A DNA stretch of 64,000 nucleotides from Poa pratensis (Eukaryota; Streptophyta; Magnoliopsida; Poales; Poaceae), in the NCBI GenBank assembly GCA_947311845.1, contig CAMZMU010000055.1, forward strand, positions 19,712,221 to 19,776,220, written 5' to 3'. Below, piece by piece: positions 55,484 to 64,000 of this stretch (positions within the stretch are counted from its first letter, which is position 1; the number at the start of each line of letters is the position of its first letter). The notes beneath the pieces are model-generated. The model searched no databases and was not told the origin of the DNA. It worked only from the letters and a program-made list of their open reading frames with translations. The position numbers and the translations under genes were made by a program.

Positions 55484-57819
55484 AGTCAAAATATTTCCCT
55501 GGATACAGTGCTGCACCATGCTGATGATCTTGCTAGCCTTGTGGAACCCTTCTCGGTTGATGAATTAGAGGGAATCGTTAAGCATATGAAAACTGATAGT
55601 GCTCCAGGACCTGATGGTTTTAATGGCCTATTTGTGAAGAAGTGCTGGCACATTATCAAGGCAGATTTTATCAAATTATGTAGTGACTTTCATTCTGGCA
55701 CTACTTCTCTACAGAGTATCAATGGTTCATACATAACACTTGTGCCGAAGGTCAATAGTCCAGAGTCGGTTAATGATTTTCGCCCCATTTCGCTCACCAA
55801 CACTTGCTTGAAACTTGTCACAAAGTTGTTGGCCAACAGGCTTCAGAAAGTTCTCTGTGGAACGATTCATGCAAACCAATATGGTTTCATCCAAGGGAGG
55901 ACCATTCAGGACTGCTTAGCATGGTCATATGAATTTCTGCACCAATGCCACCAGTCAAAGAAGAAAATAGTAATTCTGAAGATTGACTTCGAAAAGGCTT
56001 TTGATACCCTTGCTCATGATGCCATCATAAATATCCTGAGGGCAAAAGGTTTTCCAGAACAATTTCTGCAGTGGGTCCATGAGATTCTTTCTTCGGGTTC
56101 ATCTTCTGTTTTGTTAAATGGTATACCAGGAAGGAATTTTCACTGCAGGAGAGGGGTCCGACAAGGGGATCCTTTGTCTCCTTTGTTGTTTGTGGAAGGA
56201 GCTGATTTATTGCAAAGCATGGTGAACAAAGCATATCATGAGGGAGTTTTGAATGCCCAATTCCTGTCAGAGCCGATTATCCGATAGTACAATATGCGGA
56301 TGACACTATAATAGTCTTGCCTGCAAAGGTACAAGACCTGCTAGTCTTCAAGGAGATCTTGCAGCAATATGCAGATTTCACTGGATTGAAAATCAACTTT
56401 CATAAATCTTCAATGATTCCCGTCAATGTGCCACCGGAAGAAGCTACCTTACAAGCTCAGCCCTTTGAATGTCAGTTGGGAACTATGCCTTTCCCCTACT
56501 TGGGTCTTCCAATGGGGACAACCAGACCAACAATTCGTGATATGTCGCCACTCACTGACAGAGTTGAAAGGAGACTTACAGCAACATCTTCTTTCCTTTC
56601 ATATGGTGACAGATTGGTGCTGGTCAATTCGGTTCTTTCCTCCTTGCCCACATATTTGTTGTTGACCCTAGTGGTTCATGTTGGAGTCACCAAGGTTTTT
56701 AATAGAGCTAGGAGACACTGTTTGTGGAGGAAAAAAGATAAAGATACTGTTAGTTCTTTGGCTGCATGGGATATGATATGCAAGCCCAAGAACAAGGGAG
56801 GACTCGGAATTATTGATCTCAAAGTCCAGAATACTGCTCTACTGCTTAAACACTTACATAAGTTTTACAATAATGACAGTACACCATGGGTTCAGCTGGT
56901 CCGAGACACTTACTATTACAATTCTGTACCTCATGCTGTTGTATTGTCAGGTTCCTTCTGGTGGAAAGGAATTATTTCTTTAGCTGATACATACAGAGAG
57001 ATTACAAGATGTGAAGTGGGTAATGGTCATTCCATTCTGTTTTGGTCTGACCTGTGGCAGGACATGAAGTTAGAAGAAATGTTTCCAAGAATTTTTTCCT
57101 TTGCCGCTGATAAGCTACAGTCAGTTCATGAGTTTCTAAGTAATGATCAATGGACTGAAGCTTTTTCGTTGCCTCTCTCGGTGGAGGCACATGAGGAATT
57201 AATACAAATGCAAACTTTATTGCAAGATGTCACGTTGAGTGGAGAGGGAAATGATAGATGGGTCTGTACGCTTGGAAAGGGCGAGTACAAACCAAGTTTG
57301 ATGTATAGGCACAGTTTTAAACACATTGATACTCATGCTGCGTCCTGTTGGGTTTGGAAGAGTAAGTGCCAGTCCAAACATAAGTTCTTTGCTTGGTTGG
57401 TTTTACATGACAGAATCAACACCAAAGAGATGCTTCTGAGACGACATTGGCATGTGACTGACAACCATAATTGTGTTCTCTGTCCTGCACACCATCTTGA
57501 GGATTGGAGACATTTGTTTTTTAACTGCAATTTTAGTACTAGAATTTGGAACTATTTGCAGATTGTTTGGCAACCTGGGAATACCAACGAGACACTGATT
57601 CGTGCCAAGAAGAGTTTTCTCGGACCAAGTTTTTCAGAGGTGGTCATCTTAGCATGTTGGGCCATATGGAAGCAGCGCAATGGTTGGGTATTCAAGAACA
57701 TTCGACCTACATTTCGAGGCTGGAGGTCATGTTTTTTTCATGAGATCACCTTGCTTAAAGTGAGGGTGAAGGAATCGGTTTTTATTTCTTTGTCTTCATG
57801 GCTTGACACTTTACAATAA
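55484..57819 (+). pseudogene. LINE reverse transcriptase (ORF2, C-terminal part)
   Basis: The open frame 55463-56287 covers the RT start ([51 protein letters not shown]). A single frameshift near 56270 moves the rest into the frame 56317-57819. The catalytic YADD lies at about 56295, just past the shift. The C-terminus carries the GLPMG, SKHKFFAWL and CVLCPAHHLEDWRHLFFNC zinc-binding region. The endonuclease and ORF1 are missing by 5' truncation. Apart from one shift the protein is well preserved, so this is a young insertion. Confidence 0.93.
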
Positions 57820-57892
57820 GTTTCCTGTACATAGTGAGTTCCCTGTACATAGTTTGTAAATACTCTTTATTTTTATAATTAAGTGAGTGAGG

Positions 57893-57913
57893 CTGTGGGG
57901 GGCTCCCCCACAG
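57893..57913 (+). other. LINE 3' stem-loop
   Basis: CTGTGGGGG-GCT-CCCCCACAG is a perfect 9-bp stem, 11 nt before the poly(A). It matches the structure at 6534-6554. Confidence 0.75.
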
Positions 57914-58024
57914 TATAAGGTTTCAAAAAAAAAAAAGATTGTGTGAAAGCATGTCTCCTCAGAAATTATTTGTTGTTATCGTTTTACCTACACGAGGACG
58001 AGTAGAACTAAGCTTGGGGATGCT

Positions 58025-59674
58025 TGATACGTCTCCAACGTATCCATAATTTCTGTTGTTCCATGCTTATATTATACCATTTGCTACATGTTTTATATAC
58101 ACCTCGTATCACTTTTATGCATTTTCTGGGACTAACCTATTAACAAGATGCCACAGTGCCAGTTCCCTGTTTTCTGCTGTTTTTGGTTTCAGAAAGTTAC
58201 TTCTGGAAATATTCTCGGAATTGCACGAAACAAAAGGCCAGGTCCCTATTTTTCCAGCACGTACACGGAGTCCGAAGGAGAGACGAAGGAGAGCCATGAG
58301 GTGGCCAAACCACCTGGCGGCGCGGCCCCACCTCCAGCCGCGCCTGCCTGTGGTTTGGGCCCCTCGGGGGTCCGCCGACATCGCCCCTTCGCCTATTTAT
58401 TCCCTTAGACGCGAAAACCCTAAAACACCGAGCCTTTCATCCAGAACATATTCGCTGCCGCCGCCGTCGTCAACCCTAACTCGGGGGGTTTCTGAATCTC
58501 TTCCCGGCACCCTGCCGGAGAGGGGAATCATCACCGGAGGGCTCTACATCGCCATGCCCGCCTCCGGAGTGATGCGTGAGTAGTTCATCCTTAGACTATG
58601 GGTCCATAGCAGTAGTTAGATGGTTGTCTTCTCCACTTGTGCCAACATGTTTAGATCTTGTGAGCTGCCTATCATGATCAAGATCATCTTATTGTAATGC
58701 TACATGTTGTATTTGCTGGGATCTGACTTATATTGATACCTATGTGGAGCTGAATATTATATTATCATGTCTATGTCATTTGTGATCTTGCATAATCTCC
58801 GTTACTTGTTGAAGTCTTGGCCAAGTGAATACTTGTGACTCCAAGAGGGGGTATTTATGCATGATAGTTGGGTTCAACCTCTATTTAACCTGGGATAGTG
58901 ATAGCAAGTTCTAAGGTTGTAGATGTGTTGTTGCCACTAGGGGTAAAACAGCAATGCTTTATTCAAGGCAGAATGTATTGTTTACATTACGCACATTACT
59001 TAATGCAATTGTCTGTTGCTTGCAACTTAATACTGGAAGGGGTACGGATGTTAACCGGAAGGTGGACTATTTAGGCATAGATGCATGCTGGATAGCGGTC
59101 TATGTACTTTGTCGTAATGCCCAAATGAATCTCATAGTAGACACCACAGCTCACACATGCATGTTATATGCACTTATCAATTGTCAATTGCCCAGCTGTA
59201 ATTTGTTTACCCAGCATGTTAGTTATCTTATTGGAGAGACACCACTAGTGAACTGTGGATCCCGGTCCATTCATTTACATCTGAAATACAATCTACTGCA
59301 ATCATTGTTCTCTACTGTTTTATGCAATAAACATCATTTTCCATTCGATACGTGTAATCCTTTGTTTTCAGCAAGCCGGTGAGATTGACAACCTCACTGT
59401 TAAGTTGGGGCAAAGTAGTTTGATTGTGTTATGCAGGTTCCACGTTGGCACCGGAATACCTGGTGTTGCGCCGCACTACACTCCTTCACCAACACTTTCG
59501 AAGCAAACCTCGTTTTCCTACTGGTTCGATTAAACCTTGGTTTCATACTGAGGGAAAACTTACTGCTGCACTCATCATACCTTCCTCTTGGGTTCCCAAC
59601 TGACGTGTGACGTACAAGCATTGTTTCTGGCACTATTGCCGGGGAGATATTCACACGTCAACCTAGAGCCACCA
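58025..59674 (+). repeat. LTR B (3' LTR)
   Basis: It runs from TGATACGTCTCC to GAGCCACCA, 1650 bp, preceded by the polypurine block AGCTTGGGGATGCT. The PBS-like TGGCACTATTGCCGGGGA lies inside it at 59628-59645. Confidence 0.92.
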
Positions 59675-59803
59675 CGGACCTTTGGGGTGCGCCGCCGTGG
59701 GCGTGGTAAAAAACTTGGCCGAATGAATGTCCAACACCCCCAATTGAGTCTCGATTGGAGGGTGCCGGACACATATTTGGAGAGCCCGGTGGAGATACTC
59801 TAA

Positions 59804-61935
59804 GAGCATCTCCACTCGCGGCGCCCAAATGGGCGTCCAAAGGCCGTCCGGACGTGTGATTTGGGCGCTGTCCGGACAAGGTGCACCATTTGGGCGCCCG
59901 CGTTCCCCACTCGCGGCGCCCAAAGGGGTGCCCCAAAAGGGTTTTTTACATGAATTTCAATATTTTGTGAAAGGAAAAATCAAACATACATAAATATGTA
60001 ATAGTTCAAATACAATATTTAATAGTTTAAATATATAAAATAAAGTTCAAACGTCTTCCTCCTCTGCCGCTGTCATGCCCCGGCGTGCCCACAAATGTTA
60101 CGCTAGATCAGCTTGGAGTGCATTATGAGTATTTTCATCACGAATTTTCAAATGCATTGAGATATAATCAGCGAAATCTGCCGACACGTTGTGATCAACC
60201 TGTGCATGAGGACCCTCAAAGTCATATGACATATGATCATGCACTGGATTATAGCGCTCACTCTCGATGATCATGTTGTGCAGGATGACACAACAATTCA
60301 TCACCTCCCACATTTGCTCATTCGACCATGTCAGAGCAGGATACCGAACGATAGCAAACCTTTGCTGCAGCACTCCAAATGCCCGCTCGACATCCTTCCT
60401 GGCACTCTCTTGTTCAGCGGCATAATGACAAGCTTTGTTCCCGCGAGGGTTAGGGACGCTCTTCACAAATGTTGCCCACTTTGGATAGATGCCATCGGCT
60501 AGGTAGTACCCTTTGTTGTACTCGTGGCCATTGACCACATAGTTGACAGGTGGGGCATGGCCTTCAACTAGCTTCGCGAACACAGGAGAGCGCTGCAACA
60601 CATTGATGTCGTTGTGTGATCCTGCCATGCCGAAGAATGCGTGCCAAATCCATAGTTCATGATCGGCCACAGCTTCAAGAACCACACTGCAATATCCTTT
60701 GTGGCCTCCTTTGTACAATCCTTGCCAACCAAATGGACAGTTCTTCCAGCTCCAATGCATGCAGTCTATGCTTCCAAGCATCCCAAGAAATCCTCTAGCT
60801 GCATTCTGTTCCAGGATCCGAGCTGTTTCTTCTTCATTTGGTCCTCTCAAATAGTTTGCGCCAAACACACCAATCACCGCCCTGAAGAACCTGTACATCG
60901 ACTTGATGATTGTGAACTCTGACATCCGTAGGTAGTCATCTACAGAATCAGCAGGTGCTCCATATGTAAGCATTCTCATGGTTGCGGTGCACTTCTGGAT
61001 TGACGAGAAACCAACAGTTCCCACGGCGTCCTTCTTCAACTTGAACCATGGATCATACGCCCTCACAGCTTGGACGATCTGGTTGAACAATCCACGATTC
61101 ATCCGAAAACGTCGACGGAAATCCTTGGCGGTGGCGACAGGAACTTCGGCAAAGTAGTCAGAGACTAACATGCAATGGCCTTCCATTCTTTGTCTCGGCT
61201 TGCTCTTCTTCCTTCCGAACGACGAGCCTCCCCGTTTTGGGACGGCCTTGGCTTACTCGTCGGCTTGAAGTTGAAGAAGATAACTGAGAATTGCTATATT
61301 CTCATCTTCCTCCGCGGCGATGGCGTCTTCTTCTTCCAACAGCATCGCGGCCATCATCTCGTCGTCGCTATCCATCTGCAATACAACGCGGCCATTGATC
61401 AACGACCGGTCGCCGGCTAGCATCAATAATTCAGTCAAAAACCTGGCGAACCTTCCGCCGAACACCTTGCAGCCAGGGCGGTTCGCGGAGAGACCATCGG
61501 GGACGGCTGTATCGAATACAGCAGCGGAGAGATCGCCGGTGCCCAGAACCGAAGGCCGTCGAGGAGAGGAAGCAAACGGCGGCGCCGGCGTCCAGGCTTG
61601 GGTGGAGCCGGCGGGCAGGAGGCGGCGGCGTCGAGCAAAGTGGGGCGACGATGAAAGACGGGGGATAAAATCAGGCGAGACAACGACGAGACATAGTCCG
61701 TGTCTCACTGCCAGGCGTGGCCCGCGCGTCGGGAGCCGACGTGGCATCGCGTTTCCTTCCGTCCGGGCCTGCCCCAAGCCTCCCCAAGTTGAGGGTGTAG
61801 GTTGGGCGTGCCGGACACAAAACTGGGCCACGCCGGACCCAATTCATGTTTGGGCACCACGAGTGGGAGCGATTTTGTGTCCGGCACGCCCCAAACGCGT
61901 TTGGGCGGCCGTTTAAGGGCCGCGAGTGGAGATGC
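59804..61935 (-). mobile_element. PIF/Harbinger element with transposase
   Basis: The left end reads GAGCATCTCCACTCGCGGCG and the right end is its inverse without the outermost two bases (GCATCTCCACTCGCGGCC). TAA lies at 59801-59803 and 61936-61938. The 2.1-kb element encodes a DDE transposase on the minus strand and no ORF1. Its left TSD copy is also the right TSD copy of the neighbouring Harbinger-type element. Confidence 0.9.
60098..61375 (-). pseudogene. PIF/Harbinger DDE transposase, one in-frame stop
   Basis: The family start MDSDDEMM is at 61375. Forty codons later a TAA (61255-61253) interrupts, then the frame continues without shift through [12 protein letters not shown] to the stop at 60098, about 425 codons in all. 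In the 362-residue part from MEGHC there are GSIDCMHW (D141), GSHNDINVL (D193), YLADGIYP (D231) and [14 protein letters not shown] (E267). These are acidic positions expected in the DDE nuclease fold. It cuts TAA targets and its own TIRs. The only visible defect is the stop; reinitiation at the downstream Met (61186) could in principle give a 362-residue protein. It needs a Myb-like ORF1 partner, which this element lacks. Confidence 0.92.
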
Positions 61936-61938
61936 TAA

Positions 61939-62489
61939 CAAAGCGAAACCCGGCCTACGGCGGTCTGCGTGTGCGTGATGGAGTAGACACAGTGCGCGCA
62001 CAGTAACCGAGCGCTGCGAGACACAGAGCTAGCTGTGCGCAATGTACGTTCTTCGCTGCAAGCTAGCTCTATGGCTTTGCCCGTGACGGTTTCCAATGCG
62101 CTGCTGCGGCGCGAAAAATAATGATGGGACGGTGGTAGTAACACCTGGGCAGGCTGGCGCCAGCAAGTAGCGGCTCTTTCGAATGCGGAAACTGAAAACA
62201 CACACGAAATATGATCTGATGGCAGACACGTCGAATCCAACACAGGTCGACTGTTTCTTTGATCCAACTAAATTTCATTGGATTTTCGTGGACGATTTGG
62301 ATTCGATTTTATTTCTTATAGGTCATTTGATTTTTCACTAATAATTTGTTCGCACTCTACTTCCAGCAAAATTTCCATCAATTCAATCCTTTTGATGGTT
62401 TCCAGTCCGGTTGGTGTTTCGACATTCCTCATTCATGCCGACTCGAGCAACCAGACACGATAAATTTCTCGTTAGCTTGGGAAATCTCA
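61939..62489. other. Intergenic, nothing identified
   Basis: A GC-rich part passes into AT-rich sequence. No domain or repeat boundary is seen. Confidence 0.3.
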
Positions 62490-62755
62490 ATACAACCAAA
62501 GGGGATGCATTGAGGGACGCAAATGGATTGAGACAACGAGATCTTTGTCTTCAATGCTTTTTCATATTTTCATAGATATGTTGGTCATCCTTATTGAACG
62601 TGCAAAGGAAAATGGTCAAGTCGGTAGTATCATCCCTCATGTAGTCGAGGGAGGATCTCCATTGTGCAATATGATGATGACATGATTTTATTTATGGAGC
62701 ATGATTTCGAGAAGGCCATTAATATGAAATTTATCCTTTTTCCACAAGGGTGAGC
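62490..62755 (+). pseudogene. LINE reverse-transcriptase fragment (different family)
   Basis: Three frames in succession match one RT stretch: GLRQRDLCLQCFF (usually [13 protein letters not shown]), IDMLVILIERAKENGQVGSIIPH, then VQYDDDMILFMEHDFEKA, where the catalytic YADD has become YDDD. It is truncated at both ends, with at least two frameshifts. The segment differs clearly from the two LINEs above and is much older. Confidence 0.8.
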
Positions 62756-64000
62756 TCCAGCGCTAGTCCCTGCCCACGGGCCGACTAGGGTTTTACGACA
62801 GCACGAGCCATTAACCTCGCGTCAACGGCACGGACTAGCGCCAATGGCGACAGACGTTCCGTATCGCCTCGATCCTCCGATGGGACAACACACAACGGCC
62901 GACAATCACAAAATGTATCACCTCTCTCAGAAAAGATAGATCCATCCTGCATACCAGCCTTCTTTCTTTCTCTTCTGCGATTGTTGCTTCATCTTGCCAT
63001 GTTTCTTGCTCTTATGTCATCGATGCTTCCTCTGCCCAGGTTTTTTGCTTTTCATTAAGCACATTTTTAGATGTGAGTTCGGTTCATTACCTTTTACGTA
63101 CCTTGAGGAACCTATCCACTATAGAGGACTAAATTTTTTGGAACTGACATTCAATTGAACGACGCTTTGAAGGCAAGCTCGTATGCTGGAAGGGCAAGTT
63201 ACTCTCGTATAGAGACAAAAAAATCTTATTAGTTTTGTGCTCACAAGTTTACTCTCAAACGGAAGGGTCTTGATTTATACAGATTGAGACTTTCTGGATG
63301 GTTGTTCCAATTATTTTCTAGATCCGACGAGGGTTAAATAAATATAATTACATTAAACATTTATATTATCTTAGTGTTTTTCTGTATATTATCATTTTAA
63401 CAAAAATGTGTTGGTATACTTAGTTACATTTTCAACTATACACTTTGTTTTATGAAAAATATATTTAAGTTTTGAAAAAAATAATCCTCTATGTGATATT
63501 GTTCTTGACGAGATACAAAATCATCTTTAATGTGAAAACAAATAAAAAGGAAAACACATAACTCCTTGACGTTATTACAACTGATGAAATATATATTGTG
63601 TGTTATTGTGTGCACGTTCTTATCTATTTTCAGTATGATTCAAAATTTTGGTAGAGATTTCAATGCATAGAAAATAGGAAATATCTTAACAGAGGTGTGT
63701 AGTGTATGCTTATGTTAATTTTGTTTATAGAAACTCATGAATTATGAAATGAGCAGGTGACATGATTTTTTTTACTTCGACAAATGTGTCTTACATGTTA
63801 TGATGGATTTAGTAAGTTGATAATATGTTGATGATTTATACTTTTTACTGAAATAGCATTGCCTTTAGTAATCACCGATGAATATAAAATAGTACGGGGT
63901 ATACTATTGCACATACAAAATACAACTATTATATGTGCTCACTCCAATGTGTCTCTGTATACAATTGCTTCACTTAAATTTCCAAATAAAAAGTTATACA
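62756..64000. other. AT-rich sequence, no gene
   Basis: GCGCTAGTCC.TGCC near 62760 and its inverse near 62826 form a short inverted pair. The rest is AT-rich with no coding signal. Confidence 0.4.

Larger units (their letters stand above)
55484..57936 (+). mobile_element. 5'-truncated LINE nested in the retrotransposon
   Basis: The unbroken target is visible at 50340-50352 (CAAGATTGTGTG). Here LINE sequence starts after CAAGAT (55484) and ends in A12 (57925-57936), followed by GATTGTGTG. The target duplication is GAT, or up to AAGAT given the poly(A). Only the RT and 3' parts are present, with a 9-bp perfect stem-loop at 57893-57913. Confidence 0.95.
50428..59674 (+). mobile_element. Non-autonomous LTR retrotransposon (plus strand) with nested LINE
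   Basis: LTR A (50428-52076) and LTR B (58025-59674) are nearly identical, with a few dozen differences at most by eye. The internal region has a tRNA-Asp PBS (52087-52104), a 214-codon gag-like ORF (52269-52913), a long non-coding stretch and a polypurine block (58009-58022). No protease, RT, RNase H or integrase of its own is present. The only RT belongs to the LINE inserted at 55484-57936. The element depends on an autonomous partner. Confidence 0.9.
49112..59800. mobile_element. PIF/Harbinger-type element split by an LTR retrotransposon
   Basis: The left TIR GAGTATATCCACCGGGGGCC (49112) pairs with the right end, whose inverse reads GAGTATCTCCACCGGGCTCT (59800). TAA lies on both sides (49109-49111 and 59801-59803). 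The left arm (49112-49762) and right arm (59675-59800) together are about 0.78 kb, so the element was small and non-autonomous. It was opened by the 10-kb LTR-retrotransposon complex. A GC-rich left-arm frame (49455-49784) has a nearby TTTATAATGC but no known domain. Confidence 0.8.

Noticed and set aside
60098..61186. Intact cellular gene related to the transposase
   Set aside because: It lies inside TIRs with TAA duplications and has an upstream in-frame stop joining it to the usual transposase N-terminus, so it is an element-borne transposase.

Overview
The window looks like chromosomal DNA of a large-genome grass, most likely Triticeae (wheat, Aegilops or barley type). This is inferred from its make-up: nested CACTA elements with tandem subterminal repeats, LTR retrotransposons primed by tRNA-Asp, LINEs, Stowaway, Harbinger and hAT elements, and one intron-containing Rab GTPase gene. 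No rRNA, tRNA or CRISPR locus was recognised.

Layout. 1-6567: an old LINE (ORF1, endonuclease, RT) cut by a solo LTR at 2710-4291. 7531-10006: a RABA/Rab11-type GTPase gene, two exons, with a 1-bp deletion in the NKxD motif. 10.3-14 kb: unassigned sequence ending in a 27-bp poly-C run. 14079-37360: a putative 23-kb CACTA element holding a broken CACTA ORF1, a solo LTR (15172-17356, TSD GGGTT), an AP2/ERF-like gene and about 1.9 kb of tandem repeats. The AP2-like gene is split by a second CACTA (20764-34376, TSD TGC). That second element itself contains a minus-strand non-autonomous LTR retrotransposon (21274-28149), a possible Helitron end and two poly(A) retroposons. 37.4-47.1 kb: a Stowaway MITE, a Harbinger-type element with only the Myb-like ORF (40206-42429), a hAT MITE, a large inverted repeat made of two MITEs, and a 246-bp tandem duplication. 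47.1-61.9 kb: a minus-strand solo LTR, then a Harbinger-type element (49112-59800) split by a chained LTR retrotransposon, itself split by a 5'-truncated LINE. A second Harbinger element (59804-61935) with a nearly intact transposase follows on the same TAA. 62-64 kb: a LINE RT fossil and AT-rich sequence.

How the parts relate. The only cellular gene with a normal exon structure is the Rab gene, and its reading frame is broken. Nearly everything else is mobile DNA, and target-site duplications give the nesting order. The two non-autonomous LTR families (21-28 kb minus; 50-60 kb plus) share the same PBS, a structured motif just after the gag/protease ORF, and a hairpin plus polypurine block before the 3' LTR. 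This suggests mobilisation by one machinery. The most unusual points are the AP2-like gene inside a CACTA that was then disrupted by another CACTA, an LTR that appears to have grown by swallowing its own primer-binding site, and the shared post-ORF RNA motif with a compensatory base pair.
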